DNA from: Clostridium cadaveris
GTDB taxonomy: Bacteria > Bacillota > Clostridia > Clostridiales > Clostridiaceae
DNA: 64,000 nucleotides
Reading direction: 5' to 3'
Assembly (NCBI RefSeq): GCF_020911725.1
Contig: NZ_CP076620.1
Location: forward strand, 1,306,501-1,370,500
Under the pieces are notes generated by a model. The model was not told the origin of the DNA and made no database searches. It saw only the letters and a list, made by a program, of their open reading frames with translations. A program made the position numbers and the translations under genes. Below, piece by piece: positions 1 to 8,604 of the stretch. Numbering within the stretch: the stretch's first letter is position 1; the number at the start of each line of letters is the position of its first letter.

Positions 1-257
1 CTATACCTTTAAATATGAGCATGACATCATTTGATAATTTCACTAATCTTATAACAGTAATTATATCGCCGGTTGCAGCTTTAATAGTGCTTATAGTATT
101 TTACTATATGTACGGAGAAGAGAGAGCTATGGAGGCTATAAATGAAGGTGCTGCTAGAAAGTTAGGAAAAGGATTTTTACGATTTGCTAAATATGGATTT
201 ACAATTATAACTATAGCTGTAATTGTGCTAGGAATAGTATATGGAGGCATTGGCTAA
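1..257 (+). CDS. Sodium-dependent symporter of the NSS/SNF family, C-terminal part
   Basis: The reading frame is open from the left edge (first full codon at base 3) to the stop at 257, so only the last 85 or so residues are visible. They contain a hydrophobic helix (LITVIISPVAALIVLIVFYY), a short YGEERAMEAINEGA loop and a final helix ending VLGIVYGGIG. This matches the terminal two helices of bacterial neurotransmitter:sodium symporters, which import amino acids with sodium. The loop with GEER before the last helix is typical of that family. The substrate cannot be told. Family assignment rests on a short tail, so it is moderately sure. Confidence 0.6.
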   Translation, partial: IPLNMSMTSFDNFTNLITVIISPVAALIVLIVFYYMYGEERAMEAINEGAARKLGKGFLRFAKYGFTIITIAVIVLGIVYGGIG

Positions 258-347
258 AATAAACAATATATTTGGATGAGCATTGAATTCTATAAGTTAG
301 TCATGATATAATTAATATTAATTATTAAATAATAAGAGGTGTAAATA

Positions 348-701
348 ATGAGCGCTTTATTTGTAGAATATCCAAGATGAACAACTTGCAAAAAGGCTTC
401 AAAGTTTTTGAAGGAAAATAATGTAGAGTTTGATAACAGACATATAGTTGAGAATAACCCAACCAAAGAAGAACTGCTTCATTGGATGGAAATCAGCGGG
501 TTAGAAACTAAAAAATTCTTCAATACATCAGGTGTGTTGTATAAAGAAATGAACTTAAAAGACAAGATAAAAGATATGTCAAGGGAAGATGCGGCAGAAC
601 TCTTAGCTTCTAATGGCATGCTTGTGAAAAGGCCTATTCTTATAAAAGATGGAAAGGTTCTTGTTGGTTTTAAAGAAGATTCGTATAAAGAAATATTATA
701 A
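348..701 (+). CDS. ArsC/Spx-family thioredoxin-fold protein, probable selenoprotein
   Basis: A ribosome binding site (AGAGGTG, 335-341) precedes an ATG at 348. The frame reads MSALFVEYPR, then TGA at 378-380, then TTCKKASKFL, and stays open to 701, giving 117 codons with the TGA read through. The ArsC/Spx/YffB family normally has a YPxCxTCxKA motif here, so TGA stands exactly at the first cysteine of CxxC and would give a UxxC redox pair. The rest is a full-length, undamaged family member (LEENNVEF-like helix, RPILIKDGKVLVGF near the C-terminus). A hairpin with GG at the start of its loop follows the TGA, as in bacterial SECIS elements. If TGA were a true stop, translation could only restart at a TTG (408) that has no binding site. 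A Cys-to-stop mutation is the alternative. The substrate is unknown; the family includes arsenate reductases and thiol oxidoreductases. Confidence 0.75.
385..413 (+). promoter_or_regulatory. Candidate bacterial SECIS hairpin
   Basis: Just after the in-frame TGA (378-380), CTT 385-387 pairs with AAG 411-413, G388 bulges, and CAAAAA 389-394 pairs with TTTTTG 405-410. The ten-base apical loop (395-404) begins with GG. Bacterial SECIS elements are hairpins in the coding region shortly downstream of UGA whose apical loop has a G in its first two positions. The loop here begins 15 bases after the TGA, near the lower limit of the usual distance. The pairing is AT-rich, so the structure alone is modest support. 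Confidence 0.55.
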
Positions 702-821
702 AATCTAAAAGATTAGGGTATTTATGACATGTTCCATTATAGGTGGATAAGAGAAATAATAAAAGTTCTTACGTAGGAGATATGTGGCAATTAGAACAAT
801 TTTAAATGTTTTTACAATATC

Positions 822-850
822 TTGACAAATATGTCTCAGCAATGTAAAAT
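822..850 (+). promoter_or_regulatory. Sigma-A promoter for the cobalamin riboswitch transcript
   Basis: TTGACA at 822-827 and TAAAAT at 845-850 are separated by 17 bases. The predicted start near 857 lies just before the riboswitch 5' arm. Bases 702-821 upstream show nothing recognisable. Confidence 0.7.
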
Positions 851-871
851 GTCAATGTAACTAAATAAAAT

Positions 872-1052
872 GGATTTTATGTTTTTTCTATTGATTAATC
901 ACAATAGAAAACTAAGATGGAAGCAGGTGTAATTCCTGCGCGGTCCCGCCACTGTGAGTGAGGAGAATGCTCTTATATAAACCACTGATATATTATTATA
1001 TTGGGAAGGTAGAGCAGACTATGATACATTAGCCAGGAGACATGCATAAAAT
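872..1052 (+). ncRNA. Cobalamin (adenosylcobalamin-type) riboswitch
   Basis: The conserved core is clear: GATGGAAGCAGGTGTAATTC, then CCTGCGCGGTCCCGCCACTG around 935-955, and the B12 box AGCCAGGAGACATGC at 1031-1045. Outer pairing of ATTTTATG near 874-881 with CATAAAAT near 1044-1051 closes the element. In this class, bound coenzyme B12 switches off the downstream gene. A terminator hairpin follows at 1105-1138, and the only gene downstream is the large surface protein starting at 1262. Confidence 0.95.
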
Positions 1053-1104
1053 TTACTTCTGAGGCGGAGAATCTCAAAGAAGATATACAGTAAAGTTAGT
1101 AAAT

Positions 1105-1138
1105 GCGGACTATGCTTTTTTTCATAGTCTGCTTTTTT
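1105..1138 (+). terminator. Riboswitch-controlled intrinsic terminator
   Basis: GCGGACTATG (1105-1114) pairs with CATAGTCTGC (1123-1132) and is followed by six T. The 3' arm is also perfectly complementary to GCAGACTATG at 1014-1023 inside the riboswitch, giving a plausible antiterminator that excludes this hairpin. Confidence 0.9.
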
Positions 1139-1261
1139 ATTGTTTAAAAAACCAACACGGGTATGGTATTAAATCTCTTCTTTTAAAATGGGTATAGGGA
1201 TTATCTTATTTATAATCTCCTCTGATTCTCAGAATACTTAGTTAAAGAAGGGAGAGGAAAT

Positions 1262-4200
1262 ATGAAAAATAGTTTATCAAAGAAGATATTGTCACTGTTG
1301 CTCGCTGTGGGAATGGTTATGAGTGGAATGATTACACCTTTGACATCATACGCAGCTGATATAACTCCAGAGCAAGCAGCAGAAAAATATCTAAAAACTA
1401 ACTACATCGATGGAGCAAATAAGGTAATTAGAAATGGTGGCGATAGTGTAGTTAAAAGTAAAAATGGTCTTAGTTATGAGGTTGGATTAAAGACACCAAG
1501 CGGTGGAGATATAACAACATTACTTTTTAAAAGTGAATCTTCTAGATCAGAGTATAAAAGTGTATGGTACATAAATTCAGATTCAAAGTATGTAAAATCA
1601 ATTGGATCAAGTGCAGGAAGATGTAGTATTGAATCAAGACCTACTGCAGATGAACCACCATATAAATTTACGGCAACTCTTAAATTATTTGATAAGAATG
1701 TAACAGCTGATGATATAAACAATGGTGTGGCAAAGTCATTGGCAGAACAAAATTTTGAGGTTTCATTGGCACAAGCAGAAAAAGAATTTAAGGTGACTTT
1801 TGAAGCTGTTGACAGTAACACAGATAAGAAAATTGATTCTGCTCAAATTAAGGTAAGAAAAGATTTTAGGGATGTAAACCCTGGTTCAGATGGAAACTAT
1901 ACTATGAAGTCCAGTGAAGTGTTTACAGTAACAGCTGAAGCAAAAGGCTATAAATCATATAAAAATACAAGTTTTAATGCAACAAAGGACGGGCTGCTTC
2001 AATTAAAACTCGATCCAAGTTTAACACATGTAGTTAAATTTGATGTAAAAGATTCTACAGGAAAAAGGGTAAATGACGCCAAGATTTCTGTAAAAAAGGG
2101 TTTCTATGATACTGTTAAGCCAGAAGTAGACGGAAGTTACAAATTAGAAGAAGGTACAAAATATAATTATACCGTTTCAGCAGAAAATTATAGCAATGTA
2201 ACTGGAACAATTGATCCTAAAAAGGATGAAACTATTTCTGTAGTATTACAAAAGAATATTGCAGAATATACAGTACGATTTGAAATAAAAGATAAAGCTG
2301 GAATTTCTGTAGAAAATGCTAAAGTTTCTGTTACATACCAAGAGTATGATGACTTTGAAATGGATTATGTAACTACAGAAGTTATTCAAGAAAAAGATGG
2401 TAGTTATAAACTTAGCAAAGGAACTGAATATGATTATAATATTACGGCATCTGGTTATCCTGATGTAAGTGGAAAAATAAATCCTTCTGGGGATAATGAA
2501 ACAATAGTCCAAAAAATTGAGTTGGATGGTGGAGTTATTATTGATCCAGCTGATCAAAAGAAAGTAGATGATGCCCAAGCTTCCTTTGATAAAGAATTAG
2601 GTGCACTTAGACCTAAGTTTTCAAAGGATAAGAACATTAATACCGTTGTTATCGAATCTTTAGAAGCTAGAGGTGTTAATGTAGAGGGGTTAACTGTAGA
2701 AGTTGTAAGTTCAAATAATGAAGATGTTATAGGAAAAGATGGCATAATTAATTATGTTAAAGATCCAATTTTAAGTGGACATATATATTTTCAAAATGTA
2801 ACCTGCTCCTTTAAATTTAAAGCTGGTAATGCAGAAGCTACAACAAATAAAAGTGGCAGAACTGTAACTGTTTGTTGGGATCAAGACTTTTTCTTTAATA
2901 TGATGAATTGTGAATCTGAACAGGTTACAATAGATAAGATTTTAAATGGTAATAAATCAGAAAAAGAAGTTACAAAGGATTTATCATTACCTCAGTCTAT
3001 AGGAACAAGTGCAAAGAAGGTTTGGTCTAAGATAAGTTGGGAGTCATCAAATCCAGAAGTAATTAATATTGTTGATCCTAGCATAGATTTCATTATTAAT
3101 CCTTGTATAGGAAAAGTAAAGGCTCAACCAGAAGATACAGTAGTAAGATTAACTGCAACATTTGAAGCAAATGAAATGGTTTTAAATTCATATGTGGAAA
3201 AACCATCTGATTTTAAAGTTGTTAAAAAGACATTTGATGTTACAGTTAAGGGAACAGGAGAAGCAAAACCAACAGAAGAAGAACTTATGGGTTTGCTAGA
3301 TAAATACTATACAGTTGACGAGTTAACTTACTCTGTAACGGGTAAAGTGATAGATCCGAAGAATGTAAACGGTGATATACGGATTTTAAGATATACAAAG
3401 ATAACAGATGAAACAGGTAACTTTGTATTTAAAAACAAAGAAATTACAGTAACAACAGATAATGATAAGGTTATATCTATAAATGGATATAGGGCGAGTG
3501 TTGATATTTTCACTAAAGAAAATCCAGATGTAAATTTACTTGTTAACTTTACAAGAGATGGAGTTTCAGTAACTAAGAAAATACCACTTCATGTAAAACA
3601 GGTAACAGATAAAGAGCTAGATGAAGAAATCCAAAAGATGAATCTTGCAAAGAAACATTATTTCGATGGAATTAATGATGGAAACTTTGCTGATAAAAAT
3701 TCTATTACAGGAAATTTACATTCATTCCAAGAAATGAGGGTAGACAGTAAAGGTCAGCCTGTTTGGGTATATGACTCAAAAGATTTTGTTGGTGATGGAA
3801 TAGTACCGGATGACTTTTTTGAGGATCCATGGGAGATGGAAGGTCAAGGATATAATAAATTTAAATCCTCAAATATCGGTGTTGTTAAGGCTGATAATTT
3901 GTTAGTAAGCAGACAAGAAACTTCAAAGCAAGTAACAATTTCATCGCTTCTTAGTAGTGCAAAATATGGGAAATTTGCAAAGATTCATCCTGAAAATAAA
4001 AAATTACAGAAGCTATACAAACAGCTTGTTGAAGTTACGGTTACCGTAAAAGGCACAAAGAGTGCTTCAGATGGACTTTCAAAAGTAATTGTAGAAGCAA
4101 AAGATTTTTTGGATAAAATCTCAGAAGGAACAAAGCCAGGAGAATATAAAATTGGCACGAGAGCTGAACTTGAGAAAGCTGTAAATGTAGCTGAAACAGT

Positions 4201-5809
4201 TTTAAAAGATCAGGTTTCAACAGAACAGAACTATGAAAATGCAACAGCTGAGTTGCAGAAGGCTATAGACAAAGCGAAGGAATCACAAAATTCTAATAGA
4301 GTGAATGCCACAATATTTGCAAATCCTGATTCTAATGTACTTGGGAATAAACTTGTTGCTGATGTAGCAGCAGATGAAGCTAAGAAAGCAGGATATGCAA
4401 AACCTGATAAATGTCAAAATGATGTAACTGTTATAGATGCGCTTGTAGTAATGCATAGAAATATGTATGGTGAAGCTTTTGATAAAAATCCTAAAGCATA
4501 TTTAGAGATGGGTTCAAATGGATGGATAAGCAAGATATTTGGCAAATCAACTATGAATTTAGGTTTTATGGTAAATGACAAAATGCCAAAAGACAGTACA
4601 GGTATGGGAACTATGGCAAATGATAGCGTCTTGAAAAACAATGATACTGTAAATATATTTGTTTATGGTAGTGATTTATATGATGATATGTACTTGAAGT
4701 TTGCAGAAAACGAAGTAACTGTAAAGGCCGATGAAAGCTTTGCTCTTACTGTTAATGGGTTTGTAGCAAGTTATTCTATATCAATTGATGTACCGTTAGA
4801 ACCACAAAAAAATTGCAAGGTTGTATTAAAACCTGTAAATGGACAAGAGAATGAAAAGCTTGAGGGGATTACGGATGAGAATGGACAAGTTACATTTGCT
4901 GTTTCAGATATAGGAAAATATATTGCTACAGTTGAAAAATGTGACAGTGAGTTTTTTATAGCGCCTTATTTAAATATAAATGTTGAAAGAAATGATGAAA
5001 CAGAGAAGAAAGATGCAAAATCAGAACTAGAATCATATAAGAATTTAAAGGATTATAGAGAAACACAACAAAAAGAGATAAAAGATATCTTAGCTGATAA
5101 TATTGCAAAAATTGATGCTGCAAAAACTACTGCAGATATTGAAGAAATCTTGAAGGCTGCAAAGGCAGAGTTAGATAATGTTAAGACAGATGCACAGTTA
5201 ACAGAGGAAGAAAACAATGTTGCTGTAGATAAAGTTATTATTCTAATTGACAAAATTGGACAAGTAAATTTAAATAGCAAAGAAGCAATCGATGAGGCAA
5301 GAGCAGCATATAATATTTTAAGCGACGGTGTCAAGGTAAAGGTAATAAACTATGATAAGTTAGTTACTGCTGAAAAGAAATATGAGGAATTATTAGCAGA
5401 ATCAGAAAAGTTAGAAATGGCTAAGAAAGATGCAAAAGCAGAACTAGAATCATATAAGAATTTAAAGGATTATAAAGAAAATCAACAAAAAGAGATAAAA
5501 GCTATCTTAGCTGACAATATTGCAAAAATTGATGCTGCAAAAACTACTGCAGATATTGAAGAAATCTTGAAGGCTGCAAAGGCAGAATTAGATAAGATTA
5601 AGGTAGATGAACAGATAACAGAGGAAGAAAACAAAGTTGAGGAAGAAAATAATAAGCCAATCAATCCAAATTCAGATAAAGAACAAAACAAAGACCTTAG
5701 TTTAATACCTACGGGTGATTACGAGAATCTTTTAATGTATAGCTTACTTCTATTTGGTGCGTTTGGAGGCATAGTTGTTTTAAGAAAGAAGAGAAATTTA
5801 ATTAAATAA
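1262..5809 (+). CDS. B12-riboswitch-controlled cell-wall-anchored multidomain surface protein
   Basis: A signal peptide (residues 1-32, ending SYAA) is followed by three PEGA/carboxypeptidase-regulatory-like beta domains (about 175-435), bacterial Ig-like regions (about 455-840), and a FIVAR-like helical stretch (about 955-1010). Next comes a domain at about 1013-1150 resembling DUF4430, the fold of the transcobalamin/intrinsic-factor C-terminal domain: VIDALVVMHRN, then NLGFMVND, then LKNNDTVNIFVYGS. Two nearly identical helical repeats (1248-1319, 1387-1458) flank a DKIGQVNLNSKEAIDEARAA-type spacer. The C-terminus has LIPTGD (from residue 1481), a hydrophobic helix and RKKR, which is a sortase sorting signal of variant form. 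The ribosome binding site is GGGAGAGG before ATG 1262. The cobalamin riboswitch upstream implies expression in B12 shortage, so a surface role in corrinoid capture is a reasonable but unproved inference. No corrinoid transporter gene is adjacent. Confidence 0.85.
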   Translation: MKNSLSKKILSLLLAVGMVMSGMITPLTSYAADITPEQAAEKYLKTNYIDGANKVIRNGGDSVVKSKNGLSYEVGLKTPSGGDITTLLFKSESSRSEYKSVWYINSDSKYVKSIGSSAGRCSIESRPTADEPPYKFTATLKLFDKNVTADDINNGVAKSLAEQNFEVSLAQAEKEFKVTFEAVDSNTDKKIDSAQIKVRKDFRDVNPGSDGNYTMKSSEVFTVTAEAKGYKSYKNTSFNATKDGLLQLKLDPSLTHVVKFDVKDSTGKRVNDAKISVKKGFYDTVKPEVDGSYKLEEGTKYNYTVSAENYSNVTGTIDPKKDETISVVLQKNIAEYTVRFEIKDKAGISVENAKVSVTYQEYDDFEMDYVTTEVIQEKDGSYKLSKGTEYDYNITASGYPDVSGKINPSGDNETIVQKIELDGGVIIDPADQKKVDDAQASFDKELGALRPKFSKDKNINTVVIESLEARGVNVEGLTVEVVSSNNEDVIGKDGIINYVKDPILSGHIYFQNVTCSFKFKAGNAEATTNKSGRTVTVCWDQDFFFNMMNCESEQVTIDKILNGNKSEKEVTKDLSLPQSIGTSAKKVWSKISWESSNPEVINIVDPSIDFIINPCIGKVKAQPEDTVVRLTATFEANEMVLNSYVEKPSDFKVVKKTFDVTVKGTGEAKPTEEELMGLLDKYYTVDELTYSVTGKVIDPKNVNGDIRILRYTKITDETGNFVFKNKEITVTTDNDKVISINGYRASVDIFTKENPDVNLLVNFTRDGVSVTKKIPLHVKQVTDKELDEEIQKMNLAKKHYFDGINDGNFADKNSITGNLHSFQEMRVDSKGQPVWVYDSKDFVGDGIVPDDFFEDPWEMEGQGYNKFKSSNIGVVKADNLLVSRQETSKQVTISSLLSSAKYGKFAKIHPENKKLQKLYKQLVEVTVTVKGTKSASDGLSKVIVEAKDFLDKISEGTKPGEYKIGTRAELEKAVNVAETVLKDQVSTEQNYENATAELQKAIDKAKESQNSNRVNATIFANPDSNVLGNKLVADVAADEAKKAGYAKPDKCQNDVTVIDALVVMHRNMYGEAFDKNPKAYLEMGSNGWISKIFGKSTMNLGFMVNDKMPKDSTGMGTMANDSVLKNNDTVNIFVYGSDLYDDMYLKFAENEVTVKADESFALTVNGFVASYSISIDVPLEPQKNCKVVLKPVNGQENEKLEGITDENGQVTFAVSDIGKYIATVEKCDSEFFIAPYLNINVERNDETEKKDAKSELESYKNLKDYRETQQKEIKDILADNIAKIDAAKTTADIEEILKAAKAELDNVKTDAQLTEEENNVAVDKVIILIDKIGQVNLNSKEAIDEARAAYNILSDGVKVKVINYDKLVTAEKKYEELLAESEKLEMAKKDAKAELESYKNLKDYKENQQKEIKAILADNIAKIDAAKTTADIEEILKAAKAELDKIKVDEQITEEENKVEEENNKPINPNSDKEQNKDLSLIPTGDYENLLMYSLLLFGAFGGIVVLRKKRNLIK
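5006..5218 (+). repeat. Intragenic near-identical repeat, copy 1
   Basis: This segment of about 213 bases in the surface-protein gene recurs 417 bases later (5423-5635) with few differences. Both copies encode the helical unit containing ELESYKNLKDY, ILADNIAKIDAAKTTADI and EILKAAKAELD. The near identity at DNA level suggests recent duplication or gene conversion, and recombination could delete or add a unit in frame. Confidence 0.85.
5423..5635 (+). repeat. Intragenic near-identical repeat, copy 2
   Basis: Second copy of the unit at 5006-5218, in the same reading frame and offset by 417 bases (139 codons). It sits just before the cell-wall sorting signal. Confidence 0.85.
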
Positions 5810-5843
5810 TGTGCTGTTTTGCACATATAAACAACCAATGTAG

Positions 5844-5880
5844 GCTGCAAGTCACAAAATGACTTGCAGCTTTGATTTTT
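5844..5880 (+). terminator. Intrinsic terminator of the surface-protein gene
   Basis: GCTGCAAGTCA (5844-5854) and TGACTTGCAGC (5860-5870) form a perfect 11-bp stem followed by TTTGATTTTT. It lies between this gene and the converging symporter gene. Confidence 0.85.
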
Positions 5881-5893
5881 GAGTAATTTAGTA

Positions 5894-7246
5894 TTATAAT
5901 AGTTTATTTTTTTCTTTTTCTAAATAATCATTTCTAGTAGCAATAACTAGAGGTGACAATAATAATAATGCAATTAAGTTTGGAAGAACCATAAGTCCAT
6001 TAAAGGTATCGGCTAACTGCCAAACTAGGTCAACCCTTATGCATGAGCCTAGGAATATAAACATCATAACTAATATTCTAAAGATTGTAAGTCCTTTGCC
6101 TTTAAATAAGTATTTAACATTAGCTTCAGCAAAGAAGTACCATCCTATTATTGTAGAGAAAGCGAAGAAGAATAGGGTTATTGCTATGAAAGGATTTCCG
6201 AAAGTTCCCATTCCAACAGTAAAAGCTTCTTGGGTTAATGCTATACCTGTATTTCCATTTCCAATAACTCCTGTTGTTAGGATAACAAGAGCAGTCATAG
6301 TAAGAACAAGAAATGTATCTATAAATACGCTGACTATAGCAGCAAATCCTTGTTCAGCAGGATGATTAACTATAGCTACAGCGTGGGCATGAGGAGTTGA
6401 ACCCATACCAGCTTCATTAGAGAATAATCCACGAGCTACACCATATCTCATAGCCTGTTTAACAGAAACACCAATAGCTCCACCAAGAACTGCCTGAGGA
6501 TTAAAAGCTCCAACGAAGATCATTTTAAATGCTGGAAGTATATGAGTGCAATTAGTAACTAGTACAAATAATCCACCTATTAAATAGAAGACAGCCATAA
6601 AAGGAACAACTTTTTCAGTAAATGATGCAATACGAGATACTCCCCCTATAAATATAAATCCTGCTATTACAGAAAGTATAGCTCCAATTATCTTAGGGTC
6701 TATATTAAATGCAGTATAGAAAGCATCACCTATTGAATTTGCCTGTACCATATTTCCAATAAAACCAAGTGCAAGAATTATGGTTATTGAAAAGAAGCAT
6801 GCAAGTCCTTTGTTTTTAAGTCCTTGACTTATATAGTAAGCAGGTCCTCCGGTTACTTCACCGTTGACTTTTGTTCTAAATTTTTGTGCTAAGGTAGCTT
6901 CGGCAAAAATAGTACTCATTCCAAAGAATGCACTAAGCCACATCCAAAATATGGCTCCAGGTCCACCAGATACTATTGCAGTAGCAGCTCCAGCTAGATT
7001 TCCAGTACCTACTTGAGCAGCTATAGCTGTTGCTACAGATTGGAAAGAGGACATACCATCTTTTCCAGCTTTTTTACCGAATTTTATTCCACCAAATACT
7101 TGTTTAAGACCTTGTTTAAATTTAGTGATTTGTATAAATTTTAAACGGATAGTAAAATAGATTCCGGTGCCACACAATAAGAAGATTAAAAGATAATTCC
7201 ATAGTATGTCATTAATCTTAACGACTATTGGCAATAATGCGTCCAT
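5894..7246 (-). CDS. Alanine/glycine:cation symporter (AGCS family)
   Basis: The protein is an integral membrane symporter of the AGCS (AlsT/DagA) family, importing alanine or glycine with sodium or protons. The family signature regions are visible: GMSSFQSVATAIAAQVGTGN near the N-terminus, GPGAIFWMWLSAFFGM, TGGPAYYISQGL, and GLFSNEAGMGSTPHAHA in the middle. About 450 residues is the normal length. I place the start at ATG 7246 (MDALLP) because GAGGAG lies seven bases upstream; the longer frame from a TTG at 7261 would overlap that binding site. The gene stands alone between two terminated units. The true substrate (alanine, glycine or another small amino acid) cannot be read from the sequence. 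Confidence 0.9.
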   Translation of the reverse strand: MDALLPIVVKINDILWNYLLIFLLCGTGIYFTIRLKFIQITKFKQGLKQVFGGIKFGKKAGKDGMSSFQSVATAIAAQVGTGNLAGAATAIVSGGPGAIFWMWLSAFFGMSTIFAEATLAQKFRTKVNGEVTGGPAYYISQGLKNKGLACFFSITIILALGFIGNMVQANSIGDAFYTAFNIDPKIIGAILSVIAGFIFIGGVSRIASFTEKVVPFMAVFYLIGGLFVLVTNCTHILPAFKMIFVGAFNPQAVLGGAIGVSVKQAMRYGVARGLFSNEAGMGSTPHAHAVAIVNHPAEQGFAAIVSVFIDTFLVLTMTALVILTTGVIGNGNTGIALTQEAFTVGMGTFGNPFIAITLFFFAFSTIIGWYFFAEANVKYLFKGKGLTIFRILVMMFIFLGSCIRVDLVWQLADTFNGLMVLPNLIALLLLSPLVIATRNDYLEKEKNKLL

Positions 7247-7261
7247 AAAATCACTCCTCAA

Positions 7262-7556
7262 ATATTTTATAATTTATTTATCTACTATACATATATATTA
7301 AGAGTAATTTAAAAAAATTACATAAATTTCTAATGAATCTATGGGGAAATATATTTGATTTATCTATTAAACATATTGATAATAATAGAATATACGTCTC
7401 TATGATTTGAGATAATATAATGCACTTAGTAAAGTTAAAAAGATTATGTAAAAAGTTTATTTTTACAACTTAAAGAAATATTTTAAAGCACATAAGAGGG
7501 AAATTAAAATTTTATTTATAAAAAATATTCAAATCTATTAAACAATAGTGGTATCA
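7262..7556. other. AT-rich intergenic stretch without recognised features
   Basis: This is the region upstream of the divergent symporter gene and of the TPP riboswitch promoter. I see no convincing open frame, tRNA or strong hairpin; the symporter promoter must lie here but I cannot pick it with confidence. Confidence 0.5.
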
Positions 7557-7584
7557 TTGACAAATTTTATAATGAGTGTAATAT
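7557..7584 (+). promoter_or_regulatory. Sigma-A promoter for the thiD transcript
   Basis: TTGACA at 7557-7562 and TAATAT at 7579-7584 have a 16-base spacer. The start would lie near 7591, immediately before the TPP riboswitch. Confidence 0.6.
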
Positions 7585-7605
7585 ATAAGATGTAAAATTA
7601 AATAA

Positions 7606-7698
7606 ATTACGGGGAGCTTGAATCTGCAGGCTGAGAGTAAGCTAAATATAGCTTTGACCCATAACTTGATTTGGATAATGCCAACGTAAGGAAAGCAA
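7606..7698 (+). ncRNA. TPP (thi-box) riboswitch
   Basis: The conserved pieces appear in order: GGGGAGCTTG at 7611-7620, GGCTGAGAGTAAGC, TTTGACCCATAACTTGATTT, and GGATAATGCCAACGTAAGGA ending near 7692. This is the classical THI element, which binds thiamine pyrophosphate. A terminator hairpin follows at 7727, so TPP presumably causes premature termination before thiD. Confidence 0.97.
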
Positions 7699-7726
7699 TT
7701 AAAGGTGATAGTAGAATTATTTCAAG

Positions 7727-7757
7727 GATATACGGCATTGTATATCCTATTTTTTTA
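7727..7757 (+). terminator. TPP riboswitch expression-platform terminator
   Basis: GGATATAC (7727-7734) pairs with GTATATCC (7740-7747), followed by TATTTTTTTA. It sits between the TPP aptamer and the thiD start, as expected for transcription attenuation. Confidence 0.85.
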
Positions 7758-7807
7758 TTCTATTTTAAGTTGAATTCAGTTTATATTAAAAGAAAGCGGG
7801 AGATAAA

Positions 7808-8587
7808 ATGAAAAAGGTATTAACTATAGCAGGATCTGATTGTAGTGGAGGAGCAGGAATACAAGCCGATATAAAGACTATTACAGCTCATAAAATGTAT
7901 GCCATGAGTGTAATAACTTCTCTCACAGCTCAAAACACTACAGGTGTTTACGGAGTGCTTGATACACAGCCAGAATTTGTTGAAAATCAACTTGACTGCG
8001 TTATGAAAGATATTTTTCCAGATAGCATAAAGATAGGAATGGTTTCATCATCAAAAATAATAAAGTCTATCGTGAAAAAATTAAAGGAATATAGACCAAA
8101 GAATATAGTTGTAGACCCGGTTATGATATCCACTAGTGGAAGCCGACTTCTCAGCGAAGAAGCAATGGACAGTTTAATAAATGAACTTATTCCATTAGCA
8201 GATTTAATTACGCCTAACATAGCAGAAGCAGAATGTCTTTGTAATTTTGAAATAGAGAATAATGATGATATGGAGAGAGCAGCATTTAAAATTTCAGAAA
8301 AGTATAAGGGAAATATTTTAATAAAGGGTGGACATCTTGCGGATTGTAGTGATGATTTGTTGTATCATCAAGGAAAGTTTATATGGTTTAAAGGAGTAAA
8401 GTTCGATAATAATAATACACATGGTACAGGGTGTACACTTTCATCTGCAATAGCATGTAATTTGGCAGATGGAAAATCTATAGAAGACAGTATAAAAAAT
8501 GCTAAAGAATATATAACAGGGGCTTTAAAAGATGGACTAAATTTAGGACAAGGAAGCGGTCCGTTAAATCACTGTTATAAGCTTTAA
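7808..8587 (+). CDS. thiD: Hydroxymethylpyrimidine/phosphomethylpyrimidine kinase
   Basis: ThiD phosphorylates HMP and HMP-phosphate to HMP-pyrophosphate for thiamine synthesis in the cytoplasm. The ribokinase-fold signatures are present: LTIAGSDCSGGAGIQADIKT at the N-terminus, a VVDPVMISTSG segment at about residue 100, and the catalytic NNTHGTGCTLSSAIA motif near 200. The length of 259 residues is standard. The start is the ATG after AAGCGGGAGATAAA. The gene sits alone behind a TPP riboswitch and terminator. Some clostridial ThiD-like proteins act in salvage rather than de novo synthesis; no other thi gene is visible in the window. Confidence 0.95.
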   Translation: MKKVLTIAGSDCSGGAGIQADIKTITAHKMYAMSVITSLTAQNTTGVYGVLDTQPEFVENQLDCVMKDIFPDSIKIGMVSSSKIIKSIVKKLKEYRPKNIVVDPVMISTSGSRLLSEEAMDSLINELIPLADLITPNIAEAECLCNFEIENNDDMERAAFKISEKYKGNILIKGGHLADCSDDLLYHQGKFIWFKGVKFDNNNTHGTGCTLSSAIACNLADGKSIEDSIKNAKEYITGALKDGLNLGQGSGPLNHCYKL

Positions 8588-8604
8588 TTTATTGAAATAA
8601 TGAA

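Noticed and set aside
2246-2745. Minus-strand open frames inside the surface-protein gene
   Set aside because: They lack ribosome binding sites, overlap a gene with clear coding character, and have low-complexity composition. They are shadows.
5006-5635. Insertion element from the long DNA repeat
   Set aside because: The repeats are in frame in one coding sequence, encode protein domains, and have no terminal inverted repeats or transposase.
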